A stretch of 64,000 bases of DNA from Candidatus Mycolicibacterium alkanivorans. Its GTDB lineage: Bacteria; Actinomycetota; Actinomycetes; Mycobacteriales; Mycobacteriaceae. Every line of letters starts with the position of its first letter. The first letter of the stretch is position 1. The stretch spans positions 3,906,001-3,970,000 of the forward strand of contig NZ_JAIVFL010000001.1 in the NCBI RefSeq assembly GCF_022760805.1, read 5' to 3'. Under the pieces are notes generated by a model. That model saw only the letters and a list, made by a program, of their open reading frames with translations. It ran no database searches and was not told the origin of the DNA. Of the stretch, positions 18,427 to 30,127 are shown piece after piece. A program made the position numbers and the translations under genes.

Positions 18427-20163
18427 CTAACCCGCCGTGTTGACCGGCGTGATCGGAAGATGGCGCAGCCCACCGGGGGCGTCGACCGGGACGACCGGGT
18501 TCTTCGGCGCGATCGGTGCCAGCCGCTGGTAGGCCTGGCCCTGCACGGGCCGCTGGTCGTCCTCACCCCGGTTGGGCCACAACGACGTTGCGCGCTCGGC
18601 CTGTGCGGTGATCGACAGTGACGGGTTCACACCGAGGTTGGCCGAGATCGCCGCGCCGTCCATCACATGCAGCGTCGGATAGTTGTACACCCGCTGATAC
18701 GGGTCGATGACACCGTGCTCGGGGCTGTCGCCGATCGCCGCGCCACCGAGGAAGTGCGCGGTGAGCGGGATGTTGAACAGCTCGCCCCATGTCCCACCGG
18801 CCACACCGTCGATCTTCTCGGCGATGCGGCGGGTGACCTCGTTGCCGACCGGGATCCACGTCGGATTCGGCTCGCCGTGACCCTGCTTGCTGGTGATCCG
18901 GCGCAGCCCCAGCACACCCCTCTTGGTGTAGGTGGTGATCGAGTTGTCCAACTGCTGCATCACCAGCGAGATCATGGTGCGCTCACTCCAGCGCCGCGGG
19001 GACAGCATGCGCAGCATGGCACGCGGATCCCCGCCGGCGTTGATGAACAGCTGCTTCCAGCGCGGCACGTCGCTGCCTTCCGGGCCGGGCCCGTCGGTCA
19101 TCAGCGTCTGCAGCAGGCCCATCGCGTTGGAGCCCTTGCCGTAGCGGCAGGGCTCGACGTGGGTGTCGGGGGTGGGATGGATCGACGACGTGATCGCCAC
19201 ACCGTGGGTGAGGTCCAGGTCGGGACGGGCCTCCCGCCGGGCGGCGCCGACGATGGACTCCGAGTTGGTGCGGGTGAGCACACCGAGCTTGTCGGACAGC
19301 TTGGGCAGCTTGCCGGTGTCGCGCATCTTGAACAGCAGGTTCTGGGTGCCCCACGTGCCTGCGGCCAAGATCAGCTGGCGCGCGGTGAACGTCCGGGTGT
19401 TCTTGCGGGCCCACCGCCCGGTGCGCATGCTGTGGATCTCCCAGGTCCCGTCGGGACGCTGCTCGAAGCCAGTCACCGTCGCCATCGGAAAGACTTGCGC
19501 CCCAGCCTTTTCCGCGAGACCAAGATAGTTCTTGACCAGAGTGTTCTTCGCGCCGTGCCGGCAGCCGGTCATGCATTCGCCGCATTCGATGCAGCCGGTG
19601 CGGGCCGGGCCCACACCCCCGAAGTAGGGATCGGGCACCGTCTTGCCCGGCGTCGTCTCGCCGTCGGGTCCGAAGAACACCCCGACCGGAGTAGGCCTGA
19701 AGGTGTCACCGACACCCATCTCGTCGGCCACCTCCTTCATGATGCGGTCGGCGTCGGTGAAGGTCGGGTTCTTGACCACGCCGAGCATCCGCTGGGCTTG
19801 GTCGTAGTGCGGCATCAGTTCGGCGCGCCAGTCGGTGATGTTCTTCCACTGCGGGTCGTTGAAGAACGGGTCCGGCGGAACGTAGAGGGTGTTGGCGTAG
19901 TTCAGCGATCCGCCGCCGACGCCGGCGCCGGCCAGGATCATCACGTTGCGCAGCAGGTGAATTCGCTGGATGCCGTAGCAGCCCAGCCGCGGCGCCCACA
20001 GGAACTCCCGCAGCCGCCAGGAGGTCTTGGCGAATTCGTGGTCGGCGAACCGGCGGCCTGCCTCCAGCACGCCGACCTGGTAGCCCTTCTCGGTGAGTCG
20101 CAGGGCGCTGACGCTGCCGCCGAAGCCCGAACCGATGACGAGAACATCGAAATCCGGTTCCAT
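18427..20163 (-). CDS. choD: GMC-family flavoprotein oxidoreductase ChoD
   Basis: A 578-residue protein with an N-terminal FAD-binding Rossmann motif VLVIGSGFGGSVSALRL, the GMC signatures GAGVGGGSLNYANT and the cysteine-rich CIECGECMTGC region, and a C-terminal HVMDGAAISANLGVNPSLSI flavin loop. It corresponds to Rv3409c, annotated as cholesterol oxidase; other work suggests such proteins may act differently on steroids, so the exact reaction is open. It sits between guaA and guaB3, as in M. tuberculosis. Confidence 0.92.
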   Translation of the reverse strand: MEPDFDVLVIGSGFGGSVSALRLTEKGYQVGVLEAGRRFADHEFAKTSWRLREFLWAPRLGCYGIQRIHLLRNVMILAGAGVGGGSLNYANTLYVPPDPFFNDPQWKNITDWRAELMPHYDQAQRMLGVVKNPTFTDADRIMKEVADEMGVGDTFRPTPVGVFFGPDGETTPGKTVPDPYFGGVGPARTGCIECGECMTGCRHGAKNTLVKNYLGLAEKAGAQVFPMATVTGFEQRPDGTWEIHSMRTGRWARKNTRTFTARQLILAAGTWGTQNLLFKMRDTGKLPKLSDKLGVLTRTNSESIVGAARREARPDLDLTHGVAITSSIHPTPDTHVEPCRYGKGSNAMGLLQTLMTDGPGPEGSDVPRWKQLFINAGGDPRAMLRMLSPRRWSERTMISLVMQQLDNSITTYTKRGVLGLRRITSKQGHGEPNPTWIPVGNEVTRRIAEKIDGVAGGTWGELFNIPLTAHFLGGAAIGDSPEHGVIDPYQRVYNYPTLHVMDGAAISANLGVNPSLSITAQAERATSLWPNRGEDDQRPVQGQAYQRLAPIAPKNPVVPVDAPGGLRHLPITPVNTAG

Positions 20164-20212
20164 TCGGCCAGCCTACCCACGAGTAGGGAGGCCTCATTCA
20201 TCGCGGCCGAAC

Positions 20213-21376
20213 TCAGGCGCCGACGATCAGGCCGACCTTCTGGAATTCCTTGAGGTCGCAGTACCCGGCCTTGGCCATCGACCGGCGCAGGCCGCCGACG
20301 AGGTTCAGCGAGCCGAACGGGTCGTCGGACGGGCCGTTGAGCACCCGGTCCAGCGACGGCCGCTCCCCCACCGCCACCTGCAACAGCGCGCCACGCGGCA
20401 GGGACGGGTGCGCGGCGGCCGACGGCCAGAACCAGCCGTCGCCGAGCGACTCCGCCGCCGAGGCCAGCGGCGTGCCGAGCACCACCGCGTCCGCGCCGCA
20501 GGCGATCGCCTTGGCCAGGTCACCGGAGGTGTGGATGTCGCCGTCGGCCAGCACGTGGACGTAGCGACCGCCGGTCTCGTCGAGGTACTCGCGGCGGGCG
20601 GCGGCCGCGTCGGCGATCGCGGTGGCCATCGGCACGCTGATGCCCAGCACCTCGTCGCTGGTGGTCACCCCGGAGGTGGAGCCGTATCCGACGATGACGC
20701 CTGCGGCGCCGGTGCGCATCAGATGCAGCGCGGTGCGGTGGTCGAGAACGCCGCCGGCGACCACCGGTACGTCGAGCTCGGAGATGAACGTCTTGAGGTT
20801 CAGCGGCTCACCGTCGCTGGCCACCCGCTCGGCGGAGATGATCGTGCCCTGGATGACCAGCAGATCGATGCCCGCAGCCACCAGCGTCGGCGTCAACAGC
20901 TGGGCGTTCTGCGGGCTGACCCGCACCGCCGTGGTGACCCCGGCGTCGCGGATCTGGGCGACGGCCGTACCGAGCAGCTCGGGATCCAGCGGCGCGGCAT
21001 GCAGCTGTTGGAGCAGCCGGATCGCGGCGGTGGGCGCCCGCGGGCAGGAGCGGAGCGACCCGGGGGCGGGTCCTTGCTCCTTCTCGGCCGCCTCGATGAC
21101 CTGGGCGATCTTCTCCCCGACATCGGCGTGCCGGCCGATCAGCCCCTCGCCGTTGAGCACACCGAGCCCGCCGAGGCGACCCAGCTCGATGGCGAACTCC
21201 GGCGACACCAGCGCGTCGGTCGGATGTGCCACTACGGGGATCTCGAAGCGGTAGGCGTCGAGCTGCCAGCCCGTCGAGACGTCCTGTGACGAGCGGGTGC
21301 GCCGGGACGGCACGATGTTGATGTCGTCGAGTTCATAGGTACGGCGGGCGGTTCTGCCCATGCCGATTTCAACCAT
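20213..21376 (-). CDS. guaB3: GuaB3 family IMP dehydrogenase-like protein
   Basis: A 387-residue TIM-barrel protein of the IMPDH/GMPR superfamily starting MVEIGMGRTARRTYEL, as in Rv3410c; it lacks the CBS pair and the Cys catalytic loop of GuaB2. Recent work on related GuaB3 proteins points to GMP reductase activity. ATG 21376 fits the family start. A segment of roughly ten extra residues (GPAPGSLRSCPRAP, near 21035-21080) interrupts the region before TAAIRLLQQLHAAPL. It lies 19 bp downstream of guaB2, one operon. Confidence 0.92.
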   Translation of the reverse strand: MVEIGMGRTARRTYELDDINIVPSRRTRSSQDVSTGWQLDAYRFEIPVVAHPTDALVSPEFAIELGRLGGLGVLNGEGLIGRHADVGEKIAQVIEAAEKEQGPAPGSLRSCPRAPTAAIRLLQQLHAAPLDPELLGTAVAQIRDAGVTTAVRVSPQNAQLLTPTLVAAGIDLLVIQGTIISAERVASDGEPLNLKTFISELDVPVVAGGVLDHRTALHLMRTGAAGVIVGYGSTSGVTTSDEVLGISVPMATAIADAAAARREYLDETGGRYVHVLADGDIHTSGDLAKAIACGADAVVLGTPLASAAESLGDGWFWPSAAAHPSLPRGALLQVAVGERPSLDRVLNGPSDDPFGSLNLVGGLRRSMAKAGYCDLKEFQKVGLIVGA

Positions 21377-21395
21377 GTCACGCACTGATCGGCAC

Positions 21396-23060
<1,665 letters not shown>

Positions 23061-23073
23061 CTAGTGTGGAGGC

Positions 23074-23478
23074 GTGCGCGACCACTTTCCACCAGGCCTG
23101 CCGCCAGACCCGTTCGCCGACGACCCCTACGATCCGTCGGCTGCCCTTGATGCTCTGGAGCCTGGTCAGCCGCTGGACCCCCAGGAGCGCGCCGCGGTCG
23201 AAGCCGATCTCGCCGACCTCGCGGTCTACGAGGCGCTGCTGGCGCACCGCGGGGTGCGTGGCCTGGTGGTGTGCTGCGACGAATGCCAGCAGGATCATTA
23301 CCACGACTGGGATATGTTGCGCGCCAACCTTCTTCAACTTCTGGTCGACGGCACCGTGCGCCCGCACGAGCCGGCCTACGATCCGGAGCCGGATGCCTAC
23401 GTGACGTGGGACTACTGCCGCGGATACGCCGACGCCTCACTCAACGAGGCGACGTCCGATTACGAGGGGCATCGCTGA
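23074..23478 (+). CDS. DUF5319 family conserved protein
   Basis: A 134-residue acidic soluble protein starting at GTG 23074 (VRDHFPPGLPPDPFADDP). It contains a VVCCDECQQDHYHDWDMLR motif whose paired Cys and His residues could bind a metal, and WDYCRGYADAS near the end. It matches the conserved Rv3412 type found beside guaB2 throughout mycobacteria; function is unknown. It converges on rsdA with a 2-bp gap. Confidence 0.85.
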   Translation: MRDHFPPGLPPDPFADDPYDPSAALDALEPGQPLDPQERAAVEADLADLAVYEALLAHRGVRGLVVCCDECQQDHYHDWDMLRANLLQLLVDGTVRPHEPAYDPEPDAYVTWDYCRGYADASLNEATSDYEGHR

Positions 23479-23480
23479 CC

Positions 23481-24788
23481 TCAGTTTCCGCCGAGCCGCG
23501 GTAGCAGCGGCATCGCTGTGGTGGTGATCACGATTTGCGGAGGCGCCGTTGGCGCCTCCGCTGGTGACGGCACGGTCGCGACGGCAGTGGGCGCAGTGGC
23601 GGGCGCGGGAGCCGGAACGAATGCGACCGCAGGCGCCGACGGCGGTGCCGAGGCCGCTGCACTGGAGGTGGTGGTGGCCGGCGCGGCCGTGGTGGTCGTG
23701 GTGGTGCTCGTCGGCGTAGTGGTGCTCGTCGGCGTAGTGGTGCTCGTCGGCGTAGTGGTGCTCGTCGGCGTAGTGGTGCTCGTCGGCGTAGTGGTGCTCG
23801 TCGGCGTAGTGGTGCTCGTCGGCGTAGTGGTGCTCGTCGGCGTAGTGGTGCTCGTCGGCGTAGTGCCGGTAGTGGTCGTGGCCGCCGTTGTCGAGGTGGG
23901 CGTCGGCGTCGACGATGTCGTGGGCGCCGAAGACGTGCTCGACGGGGCCTGCGTCGTGGTCGGGGCCGCCGTGGTGGTGGTCGGCGGCTGCGTCTGCTCA
24001 GTGGGCGAGGTTGGCACCGTCGTCGAACCGTCCGACGGAGTCGTGGAGATCGTGATGGGCGGCAGACCGGGCACGCTCGTTGGTGGGACGCCGGGACCTT
24101 CGCTCGGGGTGACGACGGCAGGAACCAGCTCGGTGGCCGACGGCGGCACCGTGTAGGTGATGCCGGGCGGCACCGTCGCTTCCGGATCCTTCTGAACGAC
24201 CTTGGCGGACAACTGATTCCACTGATCGAGCAGCTGCTGCTTCTGCTGTGGGTCGGCGAGGCCGTCCACCTGGGTGCTCACCGCGACCAGCTTGTCCTGC
24301 GCCTGCTGCCAGTCCCCCTTGGCGATGAGGTCCTGCACCTGGGTCAGCTGGGTCTGCGCGGCGAGCGCGATCTGGTCATCGCGGACCTGCTTGGGTGCAC
24401 CGAAGAGCATCGTGCGCAGGCCGTAGAGCGCGTCACCGGGACCCGCCCCGGCCACGACCGCGCCGAACCCGCCGATCGCCAGCACACCTGCGGCGGCCGC
24501 GCCGACGAGACTCAGGCCGCGACGGCCGCGCACGGTGGTGTGCTTCTGCTTCTCGGCCACGCCCGCGCGCAGCGCGGTGACCGCGTCCCGCTCGGTGATC
24601 AAGCCGGTGGCCGGCGGCCAGCGCATCTCGTCGCGCCACCCGCCGAGCATGGAAGCCAGCATGGCGTCGGCGCGATCCTGCGGGGCCACCGGAGCGCCGG
24701 TGGCCAGCGCGTCGATCAACTGGTCGCTGCGGACGATGGCGTCCAACGACGATTCGTCGTTACGGGAGTTGCGTCCGAAGTCAGGCAT
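23481..24788 (-). CDS. rsdA: anti-sigma-D factor RsdA
   Basis: A 435-residue single-pass membrane protein. The cytosolic N-terminus (1-88) should bind and hold SigD; it carries SDQLIDALATG and a RWPP segment. A transmembrane helix lies at about 90-115, then an extracytoplasmic helical part (about 120-205) and a very long Pro/Thr/Ser-rich tail that includes nine exact TPTSTT hexapeptides. ATG 24788 overlaps the sigD stop by 8 bases (ATGCCTGA), indicating coupled synthesis. The longer tail than in Rv3413c is due mainly to the repeats. Confidence 0.93.
   Translation of the reverse strand: MPDFGRNSRNDESSLDAIVRSDQLIDALATGAPVAPQDRADAMLASMLGGWRDEMRWPPATGLITERDAVTALRAGVAEKQKHTTVRGRRGLSLVGAAAAGVLAIGGFGAVVAGAGPGDALYGLRTMLFGAPKQVRDDQIALAAQTQLTQVQDLIAKGDWQQAQDKLVAVSTQVDGLADPQQKQQLLDQWNQLSAKVVQKDPEATVPPGITYTVPPSATELVPAVVTPSEGPGVPPTSVPGLPPITISTTPSDGSTTVPTSPTEQTQPPTTTTAAPTTTQAPSSTSSAPTTSSTPTPTSTTAATTTTGTTPTSTTTPTSTTTPTSTTTPTSTTTPTSTTTPTSTTTPTSTTTPTSTTTPTSTTTTTTAAPATTTSSAAASAPPSAPAVAFVPAPAPATAPTAVATVPSPAEAPTAPPQIVITTTAMPLLPRLGGN
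23701..23862 (+). repeat. minisatellite, 9 exact copies of 18 bp, inside rsdA
   Basis: The unit GTGGTGCTCGTCGGCGTA is repeated nine times without any base change across 162 bp. Because 18 is a multiple of three, changes in copy number keep the rsdA frame and only alter the length of the TPTSTT-repeat tail of the anti-sigma factor. Confidence 0.98.
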
Positions 24789-25362
24789 AGTCCTGCCCAC
24801 CTGCCGCGGTGATCTCGGACTTGAGTTTGGCCAGGGCGCGGTGCTGCGCGACCCGGACCGCGCCCGGTGTGCTGCCGACGGCGTCGGCGGTCTCCTCAGC
24901 GGACAGGCCCACGACAATGCGCAGGATCAGGATGTCGCGCTGTTTGTCGGGCAGCACGGATAGCAGCTTGTTCATCCGCGCCGAGGTGTCGGCCTGCATG
25001 GCCATCTGTTCAGGACCCGCGTCCAGCGAGTACCGCTCCGGCACCACATCGGTGGGATCGGATCGGTTACGGGCCGCGGCGCGGTGAGCGTCTGCGACCT
25101 TGTGCGCAGCGATGCCGTACACGAAGGCCAGGAAGGGGCGACCCTGATCCTGGTAGCGCGGCAGCGCCTGAATGGCGGCCAAGCAAACCTCCTGTGCGAC
25201 GTCATCGGCTGAGAGGCCTACCCGCTCCGTGGCCCCCAGGCGGGCCCGGATGTAACGGACCACGATGGGGCGGATGGTCTCCACCACTTCCCGGAGCGCA
25301 TCGCGACTGCCGGCCACAGCTTCCGCAACGGCGGCGTCGAGACGTTCTCCTGGAATTGTCAT
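24781..25362 (-). CDS. sigD: ECF-type RNA polymerase sigma factor SigD
   Basis: A 193-residue ECF sigma factor. Region 2: GLSADDVAQEVCLAAIQALPRY and FLAFVYGIAAHKVADAHR (core binding, -10 recognition). Region 4: LPDKQRDILILRIVVGL, AEETADAVGSTPGAVR and VAQHRALAKLK (-35 recognition helix-turn-helix). ATG 25362 (MTIPGERLDAAV) is used; the M. tuberculosis protein is annotated longer with LEISPSMT upstream, so a TTG start about 24 bases earlier is possible. It is held inactive by RsdA, which is encoded directly downstream with an overlap. Confidence 0.92.
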   Translation of the reverse strand: MTIPGERLDAAVAEAVAGSRDALREVVETIRPIVVRYIRARLGATERVGLSADDVAQEVCLAAIQALPRYQDQGRPFLAFVYGIAAHKVADAHRAAARNRSDPTDVVPERYSLDAGPEQMAMQADTSARMNKLLSVLPDKQRDILILRIVVGLSAEETADAVGSTPGAVRVAQHRALAKLKSEITAAGGQDYA

Positions 25363-25449
25363 CGACGGCGATATCTCCAACGTTACGAACTGGGCGCTAC
25401 CTGGCAGCCATTCAGCTAGACAATATCGGCCCATCCGGGCGACCGGGCG

Positions 25450-26247
25450 CTAGCCGCGGCACCACTGCCCGCCGCGCCGTGTAATGGCCGCGGCGCATTC
25501 GTCCCGGATCGCCGAGACTTGCGGTGATGTAAGCGTTGCACTTCCGATATCGAACAGTAGACATGCCAGCGCCCACCGCAGGGGCACAAGACCGTAGGTC
25601 TGGGTGTCGGCCAGGGCGGCGTCGGCAACCTCCCGCGAGCGCCCCGGCGACCCCGCGCTGCACAGCGCGGCCGCTAGCACCACGTCACTTTTGACCCGGT
25701 GCCGTCGCAGCTCCGGCAGCGCCGCCTCGGCGAGTTCCACCCCGCGCCGGGCATGGTTCAGCGCGCTCTCCCCCTGGCCGCCGGCCATCGCCAGCTCGGC
25801 GCTGACCCACGCCTGCCGGATCGCCAGCCGGGGCGCCGGCGCGTCGGTGTCGCCGAGGACGTCGGCGGCGAGACCGAGCAACCGGGCCGCGGCCGCCAGC
25901 CGGCCGATGCCCAGTGCGTCGGCCGCCAGACCGACGAGCGCGTCGACCATCGCCTCACCGGGAGCCGGAGCCAACGCCAATGCGCGCCCGTCCCAGCCGC
26001 GTGCCAGCCGGTGACCGCCCAGTTGCCGCAGAAAGGACGCCGCAGTGCTCAGAGCTAACGACGCCCGCGCACCGGACGGCTGCAGCCGCCGCATCGCCGC
26101 GAGGTCGACGCGGGCGCTGCTGTAGCGCCCCTGACCGCCGGCGGCCACCGCCCGCAGCCACAGCTGTTCGGGCGTGTGTGCGGCGGGCAGCGGCCAGCGG
26201 CCCGGGTCGCCGCCGAACGCGGCAGCGGTTAGCGTGGTGGTCGCCAT
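25450..26247 (-). CDS. conserved alanine-rich TPR-like protein (Rv3415c type)
   Basis: A 265-residue protein of successive Ala/Leu-rich helices (for example QLWLRAVAAGGQGRYSSARVD, AVDALVGLAADALGIGRL-like pairs), a pattern typical of TPR or other alpha-solenoid repeats. No catalytic motif or signal peptide is seen. Start ATG 26247 (MATTTLTAAAFGGDP). It is positioned between sigD and whiB3 as in M. tuberculosis, divergent from whiB3. Function unknown. Confidence 0.82.
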   Translation of the reverse strand: MATTTLTAAAFGGDPGRWPLPAAHTPEQLWLRAVAAGGQGRYSSARVDLAAMRRLQPSGARASLALSTAASFLRQLGGHRLARGWDGRALALAPAPGEAMVDALVGLAADALGIGRLAAAARLLGLAADVLGDTDAPAPRLAIRQAWVSAELAMAGGQGESALNHARRGVELAEAALPELRRHRVKSDVVLAAALCSAGSPGRSREVADAALADTQTYGLVPLRWALACLLFDIGSATLTSPQVSAIRDECAAAITRRGGQWCRG

Positions 26248-26625
26248 ATGTCCGGCGACGCTATCAACACCGCCGAACAAATTCGTCAGTTAACAGTTAG
26301 TGGTCGTCACGTTACGGCCGTGTCAACGACCTATTGCGCGCTAGGCAATCGAGCGCTGACGACGCCCAGGCCATCCTGGGTAAATCACGGAAGTTTCACG
26401 TCGGCGCCGGATCGCATAGCACCTCAGCCGGCGGCGGGGGGGCGCAATGATGAACGTGACGTAAATTCTCAAGCTGCAGTTATGCGATTGCGCACAGGGC
26501 GCGGCTATTGACGCGCTTCACAGGCCACCCCTAATTTTGTGGGCACGAGTAGTCATCGGCGACAGTGCTCGGACCGGTTCCACAACTCACGCGTTCGAAA
26601 GATGCGCGGGGAGAGGGGTTTTCCA
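26248..26625. other. 378-bp divergent intergenic region before whiB3
   Basis: No credible reading frame is present. It must hold the promoter of the Rv3415c-type gene on the left and a long leader for whiB3 on the right. AT-richer patches occur at about 26275-26300 and 26460-26480, and GGGGAGAGGGG directly before 26626 is a strong ribosome binding site for whiB3. I see no clear operator. Confidence 0.6.
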
Positions 26626-26916
26626 ATGCCACAGCCGCAGCAGCTGCCCGGACCAAACGCAGACGTCTGGGATTGGCAAATCCAAGGCCTTTGCCGAGGT
26701 GTCGACTCGTCGATGTTCTTCCACCCCGACGGTGAACGCGGCCGCGCCCGGGCACAGCGGGAGATGCGCGCCAAGGAGATGTGCCGGAGCTGTCCGGTGA
26801 TCGCCCAGTGCCGTTCGCACGCACTGACCGTCGGTGAGCCCTACGGAATCTGGGGCGGGCTGTCCGAGTCCGAGCGCGAGCTGTTGCTCAAGCGCGGGAT
26901 CCGCCGCACCGCCTGA
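26626..26916 (+). CDS. whiB3: redox-sensing transcription factor WhiB3
   Basis: A 96-residue WhiB-family protein. The four iron-sulfur cluster ligands are Cys23, Cys53, Cys56 and Cys62 (LC, MCRSC, QC), followed by the GIWGG turn (74-78) and a basic C-terminus GIRRTA that contacts DNA. WhiB3 in M. tuberculosis senses NO/O2, controls lipid anabolism and binds SigA. The C-terminal linker before GIRRTA is about six residues shorter than I recall for the M. tuberculosis protein. ATG 26626 fits both the ribosome binding site and MPQPQQLPGPNADVW. A strong terminator follows. Confidence 0.95.
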   Translation: MPQPQQLPGPNADVWDWQIQGLCRGVDSSMFFHPDGERGRARAQREMRAKEMCRSCPVIAQCRSHALTVGEPYGIWGGLSESERELLLKRGIRRTA

Positions 26917-26932
26917 CCGTCAGCTAACGTTG

Positions 26933-26970
26933 AAAGTGGCCCGTCCGGACTCGGATGGGCCACTTTTATT
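26933..26970 (+). terminator. intrinsic terminator after whiB3
   Basis: A perfect 10-bp stem, AAAGTGGCCC (26933-26942) and GGGCCACTTT (26957-26966), with a 14-base loop, ends in a short T run (TTTTATT). It starts 17 bases after the whiB3 stop. The following 155 bp up to 27125 hold no gene that I can support. Confidence 0.9.
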
Positions 26971-27125
26971 GCCCTGCCCAGTCGAGCGGGCGCATGACCG
27001 CGGTCACCGGCACCGGCAGGCGCTGGATCGCCAGCATCACGGAATCCGTGGCGCCAGATCACGTGCAGCACTCCCCAGCGTTTGGCGTTCGCCAGCGCAG
27101 CATCGTCAACTAGCCGCCTCGACGC

Positions 27126-27377
27126 TCAGGTGACCCGGGTCCACGGTTGACAGTTGTGCGACTCGAACGCCTTGACCGTCGAATTGATCCAGACCCCGAA
27201 GGTCGAGGCCGTGCCGCCCGTGTTGTACAGGCCCGGCGAGATGTCTGACCCGACGAGAAAGAAGCCTTCTCCGGGAATTGGGTTCACCGGGTCGGCGCCG
27301 GCGGGGGACGCAAACACGAAGGCGGCCAACGAGGCAACGAGCCCCGCCGCCGCGTAACGCAGACGTGTTGGAGGCAT
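27126..27377 (-). CDS. small secreted mycobacterial protein
   Basis: An 83-residue protein with a signal peptide (RLRYAAAGLVASLAAFVFA, cleavage probably after SPAGA) and a short mature part containing GFFLVGSDISPGLYNTGG. The pattern VGxDIxPGxY is found in several exported mycobacterial proteins of unknown function; this one keeps a single copy and seems short. AGGAGGT lies immediately before the ATG, closer than usual spacing. Not recognised beyond this. Confidence 0.65.
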   Translation of the reverse strand: MPPTRLRYAAAGLVASLAAFVFASPAGADPVNPIPGEGFFLVGSDISPGLYNTGGTASTFGVWINSTVKAFESHNCQPWTRVT

Positions 27378-27428
27378 ACCTCCTCGTCGCGACCGTGTAG
27401 GCCTCAGGTACGCTCGGTGAGCCCGCTG

Positions 27429-27767
27429 TCACGACGGCTCATCAGCACCTGATTTCTCGCCACCCTGCTTTTTCAGCGTCTCACTCGCGCTGCTGACGAC
27501 GCTTCGGATGAAGTCGAACTGGGTCTTGACGAGTTTGTCGGCCATATCGAGCGCGGCCTCAACGATGGTCTCGCGTCTCGACGGGTGATCGTCGTCATGC
27601 CCCGGCAACGACTCTTCCACGGCGCCAACGAATTTGCGTACGGCATCGATCGCGCTCCGTTGTCCGGATTCAACCGATTTGAGCACTTCGTCAGACAAGC
27701 CTGCTGCCCGTTGCGCCAGGTCGGACGCACGCTCGGCAGGCGAATTCTTCTCGGTCCCCTCCGCCAT
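27429..27767 (-). CDS. helical phasin-like conserved protein
   Basis: A 112-residue charged protein, predicted almost wholly helical (ERASDLAQRAAGLSDEVLKS, ALDMADKLVKTQFDFIRSVV), without signal peptide. The amphipathic pattern and FDFIRSVVSSASETL resemble phasin- or HbhA-like coating proteins, but this is only a similarity of type. ATG 27767 has AGGAGTG at good distance. The longer upstream in-frame extension lacks a ribosome binding site and is not used. Confidence 0.65.
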   Translation of the reverse strand: MAEGTEKNSPAERASDLAQRAAGLSDEVLKSVESGQRSAIDAVRKFVGAVEESLPGHDDDHPSRRETIVEAALDMADKLVKTQFDFIRSVVSSASETLKKQGGEKSGADEPS

Positions 27768-27896
27768 GATCACTCCTGAAGGATTGAGTGCAGAAACGAG
27801 CCTCGAGCGACTCGCCATCAGGATGCGCTCCGACGTCGCGCCCCCATAGGGCCGATGGTCCCTTCTTGAGCTGCACCTCACCCGAGCACTGAATGC

Positions 27897-27954
27897 CGAA
27901 CGTGGGGCTTATGCAGGAGACTCGACGAAATCACCTGCATAAGCCCCACATTCG
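27897..27954. repeat. 21-bp inverted repeat downstream of groEL1
   Basis: Arms CGAACGTGGGGCTTATGCAGG (27897-27917, positions only quoted in part by stem core GTGGGGCTTATGCAGG) and 27934-27954 pair at 20 of 21 positions around a 16-base loop. The central 16 bp are perfect. It begins 17 bp past the groEL1 stop on the minus strand. It has no T run, so it may be a non-canonical terminator, a short repetitive element, or both. Confidence 0.85.
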
Positions 27955-27970
27955 AGGCCGCAACTGCTAC

Positions 27971-29602
<1,632 letters not shown>

Positions 29603-29688
29603 ATGTATTGCCTGACTCTCGCTTCAGCGCGGTCCGCCCCGGAAACCGTCCGCGACGAGCGCGGGATTTCCGGGGCGGTTCACGGGTG

Positions 29689-29991
29689 CTACTTGTTGAC
29701 GACCGCCAGCACGTCGCGGGCCGACAGGATCAGGTACTCCTCGCCGTCGTACTTGATCTCGGTGCCGCCGTACTTGCTGTAGATGACGGTGTCGCCTTCG
29801 TGGACATCCAGCGGGATCCGCTTCTCGCCATCCTCGTCCCACCGGCCGGGGCCGACGGCGACGACGGTGCCTTCCTGCGGCTTCTCCTTGGCGGTGTCCG
29901 GGATGACCAGACCCGACGCGGTGGTCGTCTCGGCCTCGTTGGCCTGTACGAGGATCTTGTCCTCGAGTGGCTTGATGTTCACGCTCGCCAC
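29689..29991 (-). CDS. groES: co-chaperonin GroES
   Basis: A 100-residue GroES, from GTG 29991 ([16 protein letters not shown]) preceded by GGAGGG at 7 bases. The mobile loop [19 protein letters not shown] and the ending [15 protein letters not shown] are typical. It forms the lid of the chaperonin chamber. First gene of the groES-groEL1 operon; heat-shock repression by HrcA is expected from the CIRCE element. Confidence 0.97.
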   Translation of the reverse strand: MASVNIKPLEDKILVQANEAETTTASGLVIPDTAKEKPQEGTVVAVGPGRWDEDGEKRIPLDVHEGDTVIYSKYGGTEIKYDGEEYLILSARDVLAVVNK

Positions 29992-30127
29992 GATGGAGCC
30001 CTCCACTGTTAGGGGTGCGGGTCCGGGGCTTTTCCCCGGACCTGTCGTTCAACCAGGTGTTCGGCATACATTCGAGCCTTTGCACCGTCGTCGCGGGTGC
30101 CGGCGCAGGGGATCGTCCGCGTGCCAC

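Noticed and set aside
23701..23862. Possible CRISPR array
   Set aside because: The 18-bp units abut without spacers and are in-frame coding; this is a minisatellite. The same applies to the 14-bp array at 48474-48543.
23518..24156. Plus-strand open frame rich in Val/Gly repeats over the rsdA minisatellite
   Set aside because: It is the antisense shadow of the TPTSTT repeats, has no ribosome binding site and a composition unlike any protein family.
26841..27071. Small minus-strand frame between whiB3 and the secreted protein
   Set aside because: It overlaps whiB3 and the terminator, has no ribosome binding site and no recognisable domain.
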